From contig JAEWTV010000102.1 in the NCBI GenBank assembly GCA_023397675.1, positions 4,557-68,556 of the forward strand: a stretch of 64,000 nucleotides of DNA, written 5' to 3'. The notes below the pieces were generated by a model that saw nothing but the letters and a program-made list of their open reading frames with translations, ran no database searches and was not told the DNA's origin. Positions 8,557-17,259 of the stretch are shown here, piece after piece (position 1 is the first letter of the stretch; each line of letters opens with the position of its first letter). The position numbers and the translations under genes are program-made. This DNA comes from Bacillota bacterium (GTDB lineage Bacteria; Bacillota; Clostridia; Acetivibrionales; JANLFN01).

Positions 8557-9228
8557 TTCACATTTTTTTCTTAATCTCATGCTATCATTTATATGTACAA
8601 TTTGATGACGAGTAATTGGCATTTGCAGAAGTCCTGCTACATTTTTACGTCCCCAAAAATCGAGAAGCCATCTTGATTCTTCAATGTCAAGCACTCCACC
8701 TTCATTTAATACTCGTTTAAGGCTTTCATGCGAAACTTTTTTCTTTAAATCCTGTGGTTCCAGAGCGATTACTACCTCCCTGGTCCGCTTACCGACAGCA
8801 TTCCTGTATTCCAGAAAAGCCGTCATGTCTATCGAAGAACTGAATGCTTTTATTTTATCCTTTGTCATCGCATTTCCCGTATCTGTAACCGAAACATTCA
8901 TTTTCTTCTGCCATTCTTCATTAAACACCTGACCCTTATCAGATATTAAAATATTGGATGCTATATCTTCTATTCGGGTTATGTGCCACAAATTCCAGGC
9001 TATTGTTGTACCTTTCATACTTGGCATGGCTTTAAATATATTTTCATCAAGGTTGTCCGTCAGCTCGTCCAGATATGTTGTCATGTCGGTGCTTGATATG
9101 TTTGAAGAGTGCACAAGCGAGTGGAGTTCCAAAGCAACAGATATTGCTTCATCAAAAGATTCTTTTTTAGCGAGGTAGCTTTTTAATAATACTTGCCGTG
9201 GGTTCCAATCCTTTGTCACGTTAATCAT
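8551..9228 (-). CDS. DinB-superfamily protein
   Basis: 225 residues with a predicted four-helix-bundle character and the spaced histidines of the DinB/YfiT-like superfamily: WNLWHITRIED near residue 75 and HQIVHIND close to the C-terminus. These would form a metal site. Many members are thiol transferases or thiol-dependent enzymes in low-molecular-weight thiol pathways, but most are uncharacterised. The start at 9228 has AGGATG 9 bases upstream; a longer reading to 9270 lacks support. No operon partner is apparent. Confidence 0.7.
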   Translation of the reverse strand: MINVTKDWNPRQVLLKSYLAKKESFDEAISVALELHSLVHSSNISSTDMTTYLDELTDNLDENIFKAMPSMKGTTIAWNLWHITRIEDIASNILISDKGQVFNEEWQKKMNVSVTDTGNAMTKDKIKAFSSSIDMTAFLEYRNAVGKRTREVVIALEPQDLKKKVSHESLKRVLNEGGVLDIEESRWLLDFWGRKNVAGLLQMPITRHQIVHINDSMRLRKKCEK

Positions 9229-9272
9229 ATTTTCACATCCTAATAGAATTTTGAATACATTATAACACAAAA

Positions 9273-9315
9273 ATGGGGACGTTTCTCAATAAATAGTTAT
9301 GTAGAACGTCCCCAT
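9273..9315. repeat. GGGGACGTT inverted repeat (REP-like element)
   Basis: ATGGGGACGTT (9273-9283) and AACGTCCCCAT (9305-9315) form an 11-bp perfect inverted repeat around a 21-base loop. It lies between the DinB-like gene promoter region and the end of the DUF4179 gene. It resembles GGGACG-type palindromes dispersed in clostridial genomes; a related GGGGACGG motif occurs at 34482-34512. Confidence 0.6.
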
Positions 9316-9356
9316 AGTACACTTCTCAGCTTTAAGAAATGTTCAAAATTATTTTA

Positions 9357-10736
9357 TCAATTCAACTTGATTTCGATTTTTTGATCGTATAACAGTTTTA
9401 ATCTTTCTTCGGTAAGGTATTTAACTTTATAATTCTTACTGTTGTCCAGTTTGGGCAGGATATATACATAAACTCCATTATCCCTGTCAATAATAAAGTT
9501 TTGATACAATACCGCTGTGTTTTCAAACGCATTCTTTCCAGTTTCATCAAGGATAGTAAAATGCGGATTATAAACAACGGTACCTTTTTTAGTGTAATAA
9601 ATCCTTGTGTCATTATTTCCGTACAAAACCTTACTTATAATTAATGATCCGTTACTTGACATTTTAAGCTCAAGTGGGAATTTATCAAGACTGACGATCG
9701 GATTATGGTTTATTTCTTTTGGAGTATTATCTGCATATGTATATATCGGTACTATAGACAAAGACTTGACATCTTTACCGCACTTGGCAAATTCAAAGCT
9801 GTTACTGGCTCCATCAGGCCCTGAATAAGTTTGTTTACTTAAAACATCAAGCTGATTTCCTTTATCATCAAAGAGTGCAAACAAATTAAATATCTGTGGA
9901 AGTTCCTTATCATATTTGGAAACCTTTGTTTTGTACTTTTCACTGATAGTAATCTGATTTCCAAATGGGGTAAGCGAAACTTTATCAATAGTTATATTAT
10001 GCTCCCTGCCGCCAGGATACTTTATTGATGCGGTTTTATTAATCTGATAAATTTTTGTATCCTTTGATGCTGCTTCCTTTGAGACATTAAACTTGAAATC
10101 CCACTGTCCATCTTTGCCCAGAGCCCGTGAAACAAGGAAATCCACACTGAAGTTATCTGTCAAGGTATCCTTGCTTATGTCAGCTCTTATCATTCCCCTA
10201 ACCTTATCATCATCCGTCAGATAAGCATTGTCCCACTTATCATTGTTTGAAATACTTTTGGGCTGTCCGTTAACATTTATTTTCCCTATAAGATTGCTTA
10301 TAATGGGTACTCCGCCTTCACCTTTAAAAACTTTTTGTCCATCCCCCTGGACAGTATAAAAGAGTACCAAGAAATTATCGTCACAGGCCACATTATCTAT
10401 AGTTATACTTACGCCGTTATTCAATACTGTCTGACCAATTTTGGAAGAAAGCTTTTCGTATGCTTCTGCATCTGAACTGTAGCGCTCATTTGAATCTCCT
10501 TTGAAGAAATCAACAATCGAACTTACAATGGGAATATCCTTGGCATACACAGCCGTTAATGATATGACCACAATCAAAGCCGCTGCAATTAAAGCTTTCA
10601 TTGCAGGTTTTTTCCCTTTTATCTGCTTATCGGGAAGCTCATTAATAACTTCATCTATTTTTCTATTAAGGTTATCCGGCAGGTCTATTTTTTCCCGGTT
10701 GGCCTTTTCTTTAAGGATTTTATCAAAACTTTCCAT
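9357..10736 (-). CDS. DUF4179 membrane anti-sigma factor candidate
   Basis: 459 residues. A ~45-residue cytoplasmic segment is followed by one transmembrane helix (about 48-66, ALIAAALIVVISLTAVYA), then a large extracytoplasmic beta-rich domain starting with the DUF4179 region (residues ~80-180). This is the architecture of anti-sigma factors encoded next to ECF sigma genes. It starts 16 bp after the sigma stop codon, with AAAGGAG inside the junction, so translation is probably coupled. The signal sensed by the outer domain is unknown. No catalytic motif is visible. Confidence 0.8.
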   Translation of the reverse strand: MESFDKILKEKANREKIDLPDNLNRKIDEVINELPDKQIKGKKPAMKALIAAALIVVISLTAVYAKDIPIVSSIVDFFKGDSNERYSSDAEAYEKLSSKIGQTVLNNGVSITIDNVACDDNFLVLFYTVQGDGQKVFKGEGGVPIISNLIGKINVNGQPKSISNNDKWDNAYLTDDDKVRGMIRADISKDTLTDNFSVDFLVSRALGKDGQWDFKFNVSKEAASKDTKIYQINKTASIKYPGGREHNITIDKVSLTPFGNQITISEKYKTKVSKYDKELPQIFNLFALFDDKGNQLDVLSKQTYSGPDGASNSFEFAKCGKDVKSLSIVPIYTYADNTPKEINHNPIVSLDKFPLELKMSSNGSLIISKVLYGNNDTRIYYTKKGTVVYNPHFTILDETGKNAFENTAVLYQNFIIDRDNGVYVYILPKLDNSKNYKVKYLTEERLKLLYDQKIEIKLN

Positions 10737-10752
10737 TGTGTTGCATCTCCTT

Positions 10753-11286
10753 TCATGCTTTTACAATAAGCCTAAGTTGTTCCCTTGCTCTGCTTAGCCT
10801 TGATTTTACAGTTCCTTCAGGTAAATCTAATGCTTTGGATATATCGCGCAGGCACATGTCCTCATAATAAAATAGAACCGTTACAATACGCTGATCATCA
10901 TCAAGGGAATTTACCGCTCTTGCAAGTTCAAAGTCCGGATACCTGTCTTCGTATGTACTGTCAAGTTCACTCACATCAGATACTGCTAATTCTCTTTTGT
11001 TTCTTGACAACATAGAGTAACATTCATTAATAAGAATTTTGAACAGCCATTGCTTAAAGGTATCATTTTTTCTTAGCTTGAGTAGGTTTGTATAGGCTTT
11101 AAGTATACAATTGCTTATAGCGTCCTCAACATCATGCTCGTTTTTTAAAATACTTTTTGAAATTCTATACATGGATAGCTTGTTATCATTAATCAGCCTG
11201 CCGAAAGCCTCTTTGTCACCTTTTTTAGATTTTATTACATCAGTTTCAACCAATTGTCCGGCTCTATAGTCCATTATTCCCTCCAT
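10753..11286 (-). CDS. ECF RNA polymerase sigma factor (partner of DUF4179 anti-sigma)
   Basis: 177 residues with sigma-70 region 2 (about 20-85, including DVEDAISNCILKAYTNLLKL) and region 4 (about 120-175, ending LRDISKALDLPEGTVKSRLSRAREQL). The start at 11286 has AAGGGGGTGA 7 bases upstream; an alternative ATG at 11274 also has GGAGGG, so the first four residues are uncertain. The gene directly precedes its anti-sigma factor. A GGAACC-N16-TATCTATC promoter upstream suggests it transcribes its own operon. Confidence 0.92.
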   Translation of the reverse strand: MEGIMDYRAGQLVETDVIKSKKGDKEAFGRLINDNKLSMYRISKSILKNEHDVEDAISNCILKAYTNLLKLRKNDTFKQWLFKILINECYSMLSRNKRELAVSDVSELDSTYEDRYPDFELARAVNSLDDDQRIVTVLFYYEDMCLRDISKALDLPEGTVKSRLSRAREQLRLIVKA

Positions 11287-11308
11287 TCATCTCTCACCCC
11301 CTTCACTA

Positions 11309-11338
11309 GATAGATAAGGGAAGTAAGAAAAAGGTTCC
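11309..11338 (-). promoter_or_regulatory. putative ECF autopromoter of the sigma/DUF4179 operon
   Basis: On the minus strand a GGAACC (-35, 11333-11338) is followed after 16 bases by TATCTATC (-10, 11309-11316), 22 bp before the sigma start. A GGAAC-type -35 followed by a T-run is typical of ECF promoters in Firmicutes. This is inferred from sequence form only. Confidence 0.5.
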
Positions 11339-11387
11339 AAAAAAATATAAATCAGTTATTTGAATATAACTACTCTTTTTCGGACAA

Positions 11388-11414
11388 TAAAAAACCGCTT
11401 TTGCAAGCGGTTTT
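11388..11414 (-). terminator. intrinsic terminator of yitT-like gene
   Basis: AAAACCGCTT (11391-11400) and AAGCGGTTTT (11405-11414) form a 10-bp stem with a four-base loop. Read on the minus strand it is followed by a T-run, directly after the YitT-like stop codon. Confidence 0.9.
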
Positions 11415-11418
11415 GAGC

Positions 11419-12276
11419 TTAGTGAATGGGTCTTTTTTTATGTTTTCCTCCCATTACATCCGAGACATCATTTATAGTAACAAATGCATTCTCATCCTTA
11501 TCATGAATAATTGATTTAAGTTTTGAAACCTCCAGACGGGTAACAACTACATACAGTATCATTCTTTGATGTTTCCCCGCTCCTCCGCTCCCTTCAAGGA
11601 ATGTAACACTTCTGCCCAAACGTGCCATAATAGCTTCTGAAATTTCTTCACCATTGTCTGATATTATAATTGCAGCTCGTCCTTCATCAAGACCTTCAAC
11701 AGTAATATCTATAACCTTATAGGCAACGAAATATGCAATAAGTGAGTACATTGCCCTATCCCAACCGAATACAAGGCCTGCACTGCTTAATATGAATATA
11801 TTAAAAAACATTACTATCTCACCGACAGAAAAGGCTGTCCGTTTATTTACTATAATTGCCACCATTTCAGTTCCGTCAAGCGAGCCACCATAGCGAATTA
11901 TAATACCAACTCCCACTCCAAGGATAATTCCCCCGAATACGCAAGCAAGCAATATATCATTAGTTAATCCAGGTATAGGGTGGAAAACTGATACCCAGAA
12001 AGAAAGGGACGCTATAGAAAATATTGATGAAAACACAAATGTTTTTCCGATTTGTTTGTAACCCAAAAATAGAAAAGGAATATTAAGAACAATTATAAAC
12101 AAGCTTAGCGGTAAATCAGTTAAATAACTGGTTATGATGGAGATACCAACAATACCGCCATCAGTTATATTGTTCGGAATAAGGAACATTTCAAGTCCAA
12201 CTGCGGCTAAAATTGATCCTATAAAGAGAAATAAATATCTTTGAATTTCTCTAGCAATTCTATTTCTGCGTGTCAT
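11419..12276 (-). CDS. YitT family membrane protein
   Basis: 285 residues: five or so transmembrane helices in the first ~190 residues (YitT_membrane/DUF161), including the conserved FLIPNNITDGGIVGISII and GGSLDGTEM segments, then a cytoplasmic DUF2179 domain (about 195-280, ending in FVTINDVSDVMGG). The family is abundant in Firmicutes, often several copies per genome. A transport role is assumed but no substrate is established. The gene appears monocistronic with its own terminator. Confidence 0.9.
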   Translation of the reverse strand: MTRRNRIAREIQRYLFLFIGSILAAVGLEMFLIPNNITDGGIVGISIITSYLTDLPLSLFIIVLNIPFLFLGYKQIGKTFVFSSIFSIASLSFWVSVFHPIPGLTNDILLACVFGGIILGVGVGIIIRYGGSLDGTEMVAIIVNKRTAFSVGEIVMFFNIFILSSAGLVFGWDRAMYSLIAYFVAYKVIDITVEGLDEGRAAIIISDNGEEISEAIMARLGRSVTFLEGSGGAGKHQRMILYVVVTRLEVSKLKSIIHDKDENAFVTINDVSDVMGGKHKKRPIH

Positions 12277-12451
12277 AAAATTCTCCCATATTCAGCTAAA
12301 AAATTTGCGATTTATTTGTTATCGGAACTTTTATTGTTATGGTCGTATGGAAATTAAAAACATAACAAAGAAGAGATCACTCCTATGTTAAGTATCAATA
12401 TAATTATAGCATATAACATATTAAATTTGAAATTGTAACCGTAACTTTGGA

Positions 12452-13408
12452 TTATTGTCCTGCATAAAACAACAAATAATCCTCTACATGTGAACTCCAA
12501 TAAGCACCGTCGTGAGCCCCTGGATTCAAGTGATACTGTATATTTACACCTTTATCTTTAAGGTTATTATTTAACTTTTCACATCCATTATAGAACCTCA
12601 ATCCGTCTTCCTTCCCACAGTCAAGGTATATATTCAGGTTGGATAAATCCATATATCCTGCCATAAGGATAGGATCTCTTTGTCTGTGAACATCTTCATT
12701 GGGATACAGCAAGGCTTTATCAACACGCGATATATCATCGAGGAACAGTGCCGGACTATGTCCTCCCACTTTGCTGAACATGTCTATATGCTTGAAGGAC
12801 AGATATAATGCTGCATAACCGCCCATTGAAAGTCCACCAATATACCTTCCGTCACGAGAATTTATTGTACTGTAATTGTTGTCAATATAAGAAACCACAT
12901 CCTTAATTATATAGTCCTCATACATTCCCTTATGCATATTTGAATTTCGGTTATTACCATAAAGTGTTTCTGCTACTTCTGAGGAATTAACTCCAAAACT
13001 GTTGTCAATTAAAGGAGATACAATTATTATTGGCTTGATCTTTTTCTCCTTAATCAGTCTATCTGCATTATCCACTACTCCGAGGTCATTAATCCATGAA
13101 TCCTGCGTACCACTGTATCCATGAAGAAGATAAAGCACTGGATATTTATTGGCATTGCTATAGCCTTCAGGCAGATATATGTTAATGTTCATATCTTTTT
13201 TCAAAGCATTACTCTTAATAACAACCTTTTCAACTTTAGATGGTTCAAGCTTTTGCAGCGGAATGGAAGTTACCTGTCCTTGCGTTGACAGTTCTTTAGT
13301 ACTGGTATTTGTTATATCAGTAGTTTCAGAACCCTTTGTTTTATCAGCAGTTCCACAGGAACATAACAATAGTGAAACCATTAAAAATGTTAATATTATT
13401 TTCTTCAT
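12452..13408 (-). CDS. lipoprotein esterase, alpha/beta-hydrolase (putative esterase / feruloyl-esterase-like)
   Basis: 318 residues. The N-terminus MKKIILTFLMVSLLLCSCG is a lipoprotein signal with cysteine in LLCSC, so the enzyme is probably anchored outside the membrane. A Ser/Thr-rich linker follows to about residue 55. The hydrolase domain has LLHGYSG (oxyanion region), the nucleophile elbow GGLSMGGYAA and a C-terminal histidine in PGAHDG. This is the esterase D/FrmB-like family, which includes feruloyl esterases acting on xylan side chains; the substrate here is a guess. It lies 36 bp after the histidine kinase gene on the same strand, so the two may be cotranscribed. Confidence 0.85.
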   Translation of the reverse strand: MKKIILTFLMVSLLLCSCGTADKTKGSETTDITNTSTKELSTQGQVTSIPLQKLEPSKVEKVVIKSNALKKDMNINIYLPEGYSNANKYPVLYLLHGYSGTQDSWINDLGVVDNADRLIKEKKIKPIIIVSPLIDNSFGVNSSEVAETLYGNNRNSNMHKGMYEDYIIKDVVSYIDNNYSTINSRDGRYIGGLSMGGYAALYLSFKHIDMFSKVGGHSPALFLDDISRVDKALLYPNEDVHRQRDPILMAGYMDLSNLNIYLDCGKEDGLRFYNGCEKLNNNLKDKGVNIQYHLNPGAHDGAYWSSHVEDYLLFYAGQ

Positions 13409-13444
13409 TACAACTTACTTCCTTTCTTTTTGTCATGTATTTAT

Positions 13445-15115
13445 TTATAAGTAAACATCCGAAAATTCCAGCAAAGCGGTCTGAATCAGATGTTTTTCAG
13501 CCAAATCAGGTGTTCGTTCCACGATATCATCGTTTGGAATTAATTCGTCAGGTAGTTTTACGGTAAAACAGCTTCCATTTTCAGGGCTGCTTTTTACAAC
13601 TATGGAACCATTCATTGCTTCAACAAACATTTTAACAAGTGAAAGACCTATACCTGTTCCTTCAGCCTGCCTGGACAATGAACTGTCCACCTGACCAAAC
13701 TTTTCAAATATCAATTCAAGTTTATCCTCCGGAATTCCTATTCCGCTATCTTTTACATCTATGCATATCATACTCTTTTCCAAAAATAATTTTACAGTGA
13801 TCGTGCCTCCATAAGGTGTAAATTTAATTGCATTTGAAAGAAGATTCAGTATTACACGTTCATATTTTTCTTCATCCACACCAATAAAATGTCTGTCTAA
13901 AGCTGACAAAAAATAAACATTTAAGCCCTTCTGCTCCGCATATATTTGAACTGATTCCGTTATAGCTTTTGTTAAAAAAACAATATCTTTATTTTTACTT
14001 TCTAGTTTTATGTGTCCGGCATTAATTCTTGTTATATCGAGGATATTATTAACAAGCCTTTGTTGTCTGTATGTATTCTGGCGAATTATCCTAATAAAAT
14101 CTATCGCTTTTTCTGAAAGTGACCCTCTGCAAAGGTACTCCATTGCCTGTATAGCCGAGGTAATTACCGTTAAAGGTGTTTTGAATTCATGGCTAATTAA
14201 TGCCAAAAATTCATCTTTAATAGTCATTGCATTCTCCAATGCTTCCTTTTGCTTAACTTCTGCTTGCCTGAGATTTTCTTCAAATTCAATATGGTTGCTT
14301 ATATCACGTCCGCAGATAGCTCCCATGATAAAATTACCGTTACTATCAAAAACAGGGGTTCCACTTATCCCAACATATAGCTTTTTTTTAGGTGTCTTTA
14401 TAATAATAATATCTTTTACAACCTTATGTTCATTGATAACAATTTTATGTGGCATCTTCTCAGGAGGTATTTCTTCACGATTAGTTATATAGTAAAATTT
14501 GCAATACTTATGAATGTCATTTATATTTTCTGTAACGTTTGCATAAAACTTTTGTGCACTTTCATTAAGCATAATTATTCTGCCATCCCTGTCAAATAGT
14601 GAAATAGCTTCAGGCATACATTCTATCAGGTTTTTTAACTGATCCCTTTTATCTGTAATCTCAGTTTTATAAGTTATTTCTGCTGTAATGTCACAAAAGC
14701 TTAATACGCCGTGGGTTATTTCCCCCTCATCATTATATATGGGGCTTCCATTTATACTTAAATAAATGTCCTTTCCATCAACTGAAGCAAATACTGCGTA
14801 GTTCCTTACAGTCTGACCGTTTAAAACAGGTATATATACATCTTTTTCAATAGAAACTTCAATACCTCTGAAATCATAATATCTTATAGGTATTGAAGAT
14901 GGTTGACCAAGCTTATTATATAATTCCTTGCCGGTATTGTTTATGTAGTTCAATCTTTTGCTGGTATCGATTAGAAACAAGCCTTCCGAAATATTATCAA
15001 TAATTTTTTGAAGCTCTTTCAGTTTTGCTTTACGGGTTTTTCCTTTTGGAAATAATCCAGGCTTTACAATTTTATCCATATCCGTAAGATAGCAGGCAAT
15101 GTCCTTGTTTTTCAT
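13445..15115 (-). CDS. PAS-domain sensor histidine kinase (orphan)
   Basis: 556 residues with no transmembrane helix, so probably cytoplasmic. Two to three PAS-type domains occupy about residues 30-290 (for example ISEGLFLIDTSKRLNYINN and MPEAISLFDRDGRIIMLNES). HisKA follows with the phosphoacceptor histidine in LALISHEFKTPLTVITSA. The HATPase_c domain has the N-box NLLSNAIKFTPYGG, G1 DSGIGIPEDK and G2 GTGIGLSLVK. AAGGAG lies 9 bases before the ATG. No response regulator is adjacent; the downstream neighbour is the esterase lipoprotein. Confidence 0.93.
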   Translation of the reverse strand: MKNKDIACYLTDMDKIVKPGLFPKGKTRKAKLKELQKIIDNISEGLFLIDTSKRLNYINNTGKELYNKLGQPSSIPIRYYDFRGIEVSIEKDVYIPVLNGQTVRNYAVFASVDGKDIYLSINGSPIYNDEGEITHGVLSFCDITAEITYKTEITDKRDQLKNLIECMPEAISLFDRDGRIIMLNESAQKFYANVTENINDIHKYCKFYYITNREEIPPEKMPHKIVINEHKVVKDIIIIKTPKKKLYVGISGTPVFDSNGNFIMGAICGRDISNHIEFEENLRQAEVKQKEALENAMTIKDEFLALISHEFKTPLTVITSAIQAMEYLCRGSLSEKAIDFIRIIRQNTYRQQRLVNNILDITRINAGHIKLESKNKDIVFLTKAITESVQIYAEQKGLNVYFLSALDRHFIGVDEEKYERVILNLLSNAIKFTPYGGTITVKLFLEKSMICIDVKDSGIGIPEDKLELIFEKFGQVDSSLSRQAEGTGIGLSLVKMFVEAMNGSIVVKSSPENGSCFTVKLPDELIPNDDIVERTPDLAEKHLIQTALLEFSDVYL

Positions 15116-15284
15116 GAAAGAAGCTCCTTATTGGTAATGAAAAAACTATTAGGAATTGTATAATTTTCATGGTAAGATTTACATAACCATTATATACTGT
15201 GTCCAAAAAATTTACCACAGATTATTTAAGAATAAAGGTGGCTTCGCTAGAGACTTATTTAATTAAAAAAATCATACTTTCCTA

Positions 15285-15317
15285 GACAATAAAAAAGGTC
15301 TGCCTTGGCAGACCTTT
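15285..15317 (-). terminator. intrinsic terminator of VOC gene
   Basis: AAAGGTCTGCC (15294-15304) and GGCAGACCTTT (15307-15317) pair over 11 bp. On the minus strand the stem is followed by a T-run, 27 bp after the VOC-protein stop. Confidence 0.9.
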
Positions 15318-15343
15318 ATAAAGATATTGATATTAACAATATA

Positions 15344-15739
15344 TTACTTATCCGAATAATCCAGAGACCATGTAACGTCAAAAGCATCAGTTACGACGGC
15401 ATGATACGAACCCCAGAAAGTTTTTTGCAGTTCAAAGGTAACTTTCCCTTTATCTTTTAGCCTTAAATATATTCTGCTTATTTCCTCTTCGCTGTCCATC
15501 TGCATTATGAGGCTTATATTGCTGCCTTCAGGTTTAGAACCAAATATATCTGTAAAATACATTATGCACTCACTATTTATAATGAATTCCGAATGAATGA
15601 TTTTTCCTTCATGGCCTTTAAACATTTCCTTTCCATCGGAAGTTTGAATATTTTCTACTTTTCCACCAAAAACCTGTTTATAAAACTCAAGTGCCTCCCT
15701 GCAGTTATCAACGGTAATATTGGGAATAATTTTCTTCAT
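15344..15739 (-). CDS. VOC superfamily (glyoxalase/PhnB-like) protein
   Basis: 131-residue vicinal-oxygen-chelate fold protein of the PhnB-like group. It opens with IIPNITVDNCREALEFYKQVFGGKVE and contains HSEFIINSECIMYFTD and the C-terminal WGSYHAVVTDAFDVTWSLD, all usual for this group. Metal ligands are not fully conserved, as is common in this branch, so I assign no reaction. It lies downstream of the EFR1 gene and has its own terminator. Confidence 0.85.
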   Translation of the reverse strand: MKKIIPNITVDNCREALEFYKQVFGGKVENIQTSDGKEMFKGHEGKIIHSEFIINSECIMYFTDIFGSKPEGSNISLIMQMDSEEEISRIYLRLKDKGKVTFELQKTFWGSYHAVVTDAFDVTWSLDYSDK

Positions 15740-15830
15740 AGAAAAACTCCTTTAGTATAACTAAACTATTAAATAATTGAATAGTTCCTTATTACCATTT
15801 CCAACTGGTATTTTTTTATACAGCCATACA

Positions 15831-16586
15831 TTAATCAATCAGCTCTTCCAAGCTTATCTCCGGATTGCGATACTGAGGCATACCCGAGGTCATTTGTCCA
15901 ATGTTGACTGCTTTGCGAGGGCACCAGTGAAAGCATGCAAAACATGTGGTGCAATTCGAACTCCATGCCGGCTTCCCCTCTTCAGTAATACGGATATTTT
16001 TATTAGGGCAAACCTTACTGCAGGTTCCGCAGCTGATGCAATCCTGGTTGGCCCAGAACATATCAGGGGTTATATATACCTGCTCTTCCTTTGGAATATC
16101 CTCATATTTCATATTTGTTGCTTCATATGTTCCAAAATTACCATTTTTAATATAGTCTGATACCTCAAGTAACCTTTTTCTGGACGCTATCAGTTTTTGT
16201 TGTTGCACTTCCGGTGGGTCTATTATTGCATTTCCAGGCATTACAACTGTAAAACCTGCAGACAGTTGCTGTCCCTTTTCAGCCAAAAGTTCACTTAAAT
16301 CAAAAATACATCTGCCTGATACAAAGTTACAGGTTACTACTGTAAATATGTATGGCTTGGATTTGAAATTCATTCTTTCAACAAACTTTTTGATTATTCC
16401 GGTTACAGTTAGATAGTGTACAGGAAATACCAACCCTACCACGTCTTCTGTAATCTCAATACTCGCGTTATCAATGTAATCCGGAATCGGAAATAAATTT
16501 ACCTTTTCTCCAATATTTTCGCCAAGCTGCCTTGCAGCTGATAAAGAATTACCTGTACCTGAAAAATAATAAATTACACTGCTCAT
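15831..16586 (-). CDS. EFR1 family flavodoxin-ferredoxin protein
   Basis: 251 residues. The N-terminal flavodoxin-like domain has the FMN phosphate loop YYFSGTGNSLSAA; the C-terminal ferredoxin domain has two [4Fe-4S] motifs, CISCGTCSKVCPN and CTTCFACFHWCP, near residues 190 and 215. Such EFR1 proteins are electron carriers common in anaerobes; physiological partners are unknown. It is divergent from an HxlR-family regulator 118 bp away, which suggests redox- or electrophile-responsive control. GAGGAG lies upstream of the ATG. Confidence 0.92.
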   Translation of the reverse strand: MSSVIYYFSGTGNSLSAARQLGENIGEKVNLFPIPDYIDNASIEITEDVVGLVFPVHYLTVTGIIKKFVERMNFKSKPYIFTVVTCNFVSGRCIFDLSELLAEKGQQLSAGFTVVMPGNAIIDPPEVQQQKLIASRKRLLEVSDYIKNGNFGTYEATNMKYEDIPKEEQVYITPDMFWANQDCISCGTCSKVCPNKNIRITEEGKPAWSSNCTTCFACFHWCPRKAVNIGQMTSGMPQYRNPEISLEELID

Positions 16587-16661
16587 AATCTTCTCCTCAC
16601 TTTTTCTTTACATATCTAATTTGTTGTTATATATTCATTATAAATGATATTGTTATTTGGA

Positions 16662-16690
16662 AAAGTATGCACTTTTTTGTGAGATACTAT
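16662..16690. promoter_or_regulatory. imperfect dyad upstream of HxlR gene (putative operator)
   Basis: AGTATGCAC and GTGAGATACT face each other across a six-T spacer (about 16664-16688), just before the HxlR ribosome site and between the divergent EFR1 and HxlR genes. HxlR proteins usually bind such dyads near their own start. The symmetry is imperfect, so this is tentative. Confidence 0.35.
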
Positions 16691-16704
16691 ATGAAAGGAG
16701 AGTA

Positions 16705-17046
16705 ATGTATTCCATGCAGCTATGTGAGGATAAAAATCATGTTTGTCCAATTGAATATACCTTAAACGTGATAGGTGGAAAGTGGAAACTTTTAATTTTA
16801 TATCATTTGATGATTGATAAGGTTAAAAGATATGGTGAACTTAAAAAATCCATTAAAGACATTACGCATAAAATGTTAAGCACCCAGTTAAAGGAGCTTG
16901 AAAATGAAGGAATAATAATTCGCAAGGAATATCATCAAATTCCTCCTAAGGTGGAGTATTCATTAAGTGAAAGAGGAGTTACACTTTTGCCAATATTGGG
17001 AATGATGTATGACTGGGGAAAAGATAATATGGAGAAGCAGCAGTAG
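16705..17046 (+). CDS. HxlR-family winged-helix regulator
   Basis: 113 residues with the HxlR core: CPIEYTLNVIGGKWKLLILYHL, then IKDITHKMLSTQLKELENEGII and the wing PPKVEYSLSERGVTLLPIL. A cysteine in the N-terminal CPIEY motif is in the position used by redox/electrophile-sensing members such as HypR and YodB. The start at 16705 follows AAAGGAG; an ATG at 16714 is the alternative. It is divergent from the EFR1 flavodoxin-ferredoxin gene, its likely target. Confidence 0.9.
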   Translation: MYSMQLCEDKNHVCPIEYTLNVIGGKWKLLILYHLMIDKVKRYGELKKSIKDITHKMLSTQLKELENEGIIIRKEYHQIPPKVEYSLSERGVTLLPILGMMYDWGKDNMEKQQ

Positions 17047-17156
17047 ATCCTACAATCAATTATGTGCCTCCCAAAGTGGAATATAATTTGTCGGAGTTGG
17101 ATAATAGTTTAAAGCCATTGCTTAGTTCCATATGCAAATGGGGAAAATACTATTAG
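17046..17156 (+). pseudogene. remnant C-terminus of a second HxlR-family gene
   Basis: Directly after the intact HxlR stop, in another frame, an open stretch with no start ends with VPPKVEYNLSELDNSLKPLL and CKWGKYY before TAG at 17154. It aligns with the wing and last helix of the intact neighbour (PPKVEYSLSERGVTLLPIL). This is the decayed tail of a tandem HxlR copy, with the N-terminal two thirds gone. Confidence 0.75.
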
Positions 17157-17162
17157 AAAGCA

Positions 17163-17195
17163 AAAAGTGCCATCACGTTGTGATGGTACCTTTTT
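17163..17195 (+). terminator. terminator downstream of HxlR region
   Basis: CCATCAC and GTGATGG pair around GTT, extended by weaker outer pairs, and TTTTT follows. It closes the HxlR transcript after the pseudogene remnant. Confidence 0.75.
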
Positions 17196-17259
17196 AGGGG
17201 TAAATTCATACCCTTTCTCCATATAATAGGAATAATTAATGAAACTGTTTTCATAAGTT

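Noticed and set aside
14010..14492. 160-residue plus-strand frame inside the histidine kinase gene
   Set aside because: Antisense to a conserved kinase; composition reflects the complementary strand.
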